A DNA stretch of 6,169 nt, taken from positions 1-6,169 of the forward strand of contig DUSJ01000101.1 of NCBI GenBank assembly GCA_012842645.1, given 5' to 3'. Under the pieces are notes generated by a model that worked only from the letters and a program-made list of their open reading frames with translations, was not told where the DNA came from and searched no databases. The DNA is from Clostridiaceae bacterium (GTDB lineage Bacteria; Bacillota; Clostridia; DSM-8532). Shown here piece after piece: positions 5,487-6,169 of the stretch (position 1 is the first letter of the stretch; every line of letters starts with the position of its first letter). Both the position numbers and the translations under genes were made by a program.

Positions 5487-6169
5487 ATGCTATTTACATC
5501 ATATAGCTTTATATTTTTCCTGATCATATTAATATTGCTGTATTACCTGGTGCCAAAGCGCATGCAGTGGAAGTTGCTCCTGCTGGGCAGCTTTGTTTTT
5601 TATTACTTTTCAGGCTGGAGCAACCTGGTATATATTTCTGTTACCGTTGTTTCGACCTATTTTACAGGGCTTAAGATAGACGAGCTCAACAGGAGGCAGA
5701 GCGCATATCTTAAGGAAAACAGGGAGAAGCTGACAAAGGACGAGAAAAAGCTGTACAAGGAAAAGACGAAGGCGAAGCAGTGGAAATGGCTCCTTGCCTG
5801 CCTGATATTTAATCTCGGCATCCTTGCGGTTGTTAAGTATACCAATTTTGCCATAGCGAATATCAACTCGATCCTTTCAATTTTCAGGATGACTGAGCTG
5901 TCCTTCGTGAATATCATTCTGCCGATGGGTATATCCTTTTATACATTCAAAACTATGGGATATATTATCGACGTTTACCGCGGCAAGTACGAGCCCGAGA
6001 GAAACATAGGGAAGCTCGCCCTTTTCGTGTCCTTCTTTCCCCAACTGATCCAGGGACCTATAAGCCGTTATGATGACTTAAGCCAAACCCTGTACCAGGA
6101 ACACTCTTTCGATCCGAAAACCTTTTCATACGGGTTCGAGAGGGTGCTTTGGGGATACTTCAAGAAACT
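5487..6169 (+). CDS. MBOAT-family membrane acyltransferase (DltB/AlgI-like), 3' partial
   Basis: The open frame from ATG 5487 continues past the right edge; 227 codons are visible of a family usually about 400-500 residues long. AAGGGGG (5476-5482) lies just upstream with 4-nt spacing. Hydrophobic segments occur at about residues 5-23, 28-60, 101-117, 138-162 and 176-190. A strongly charged, probably cytoplasmic loop covers 63-100. Family landmarks are LPMGISFYTFKTMGYIIDVY (145-164), FFPQLIQGPISRYDDL (183-198) and the start of the GYFKK segment at 223-227. The catalytic histidine of MBOAT enzymes should lie beyond the window. Role: transfer of an acyl group, here probably an aminoacyl group from the DltC-like carrier, onto an extracellular polymer. 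An AlgI-type acetyl transferase is the alternative, but the adjacent carrier and ligase favour a DltB-like job. Confidence 0.92.
   Translation, partial: MLFTSYSFIFFLIILILLYYLVPKRMQWKLLLLGSFVFYYFSGWSNLVYISVTVVSTYFTGLKIDELNRRQSAYLKENREKLTKDEKKLYKEKTKAKQWKWLLACLIFNLGILAVVKYTNFAIANINSILSIFRMTELSFVNIILPMGISFYTFKTMGYIIDVYRGKYEPERNIGKLALFVSFFPQLIQGPISRYDDLSQTLYQEHSFDPKTFSYGFERVLWGYFKK

Overview
The window reads as one gene-dense, single-direction stretch (all genes on the + strand) from what is probably an anaerobic, low-to-moderate-GC Firmicute of the Clostridia. That placement is an inference from strong AGGAGG-type ribosome binding sites, heavy use of ATA (Ile) and AGG (Arg) codons, and the gene families present. 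No species can be named from the sequence alone.

Left part (1-2771): two tandem paralogues of a surface protein. Each has a C-terminal transglutaminase-like Cys-His-Asp domain preceded by Ig-like repeats, including a DUF5011-type module. The first copy is cut by the left edge. The second is complete, with an N-terminal membrane anchor. A possible extended -10 promoter lies in the 136-nt gap between them.

Right part (2819-6169): a dlt-like module. In order it holds an aspartate/glutamate-family amino acid racemase, a stand-alone DltA-like adenylating ligase, a 76-residue DltC-like carrier protein and an MBOAT (DltB/AlgI-like) membrane acyltransferase that runs off the right edge. The proposed flow is: the racemase makes a D-amino acid, the ligase adenylates it and loads it on the carrier phosphopantetheine, and the MBOAT protein passes the acyl group across the membrane to a wall or exopolysaccharide acceptor. 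In the ligase, the residue that sets D-Ala preference in DltA is not conserved, and a lysine lies in the predicted side-chain pocket. With the racemase next door, this suggests an acidic amino acid (Asp or Glu) rather than D-Ala. This is a hypothesis, not a demonstrated function.

Two annotation traps matter. The racemase has no ATG, GTG or TTG at its true N-terminus: the conserved start region begins at an ACG codon behind a strong Shine-Dalgarno sequence, so automated calls will probably lose 22 residues including the conserved glycine-rich strand. The 144-nt gap before the carrier gene contains three inverted repeats, one of which resembles a dispersed extragenic repeat.
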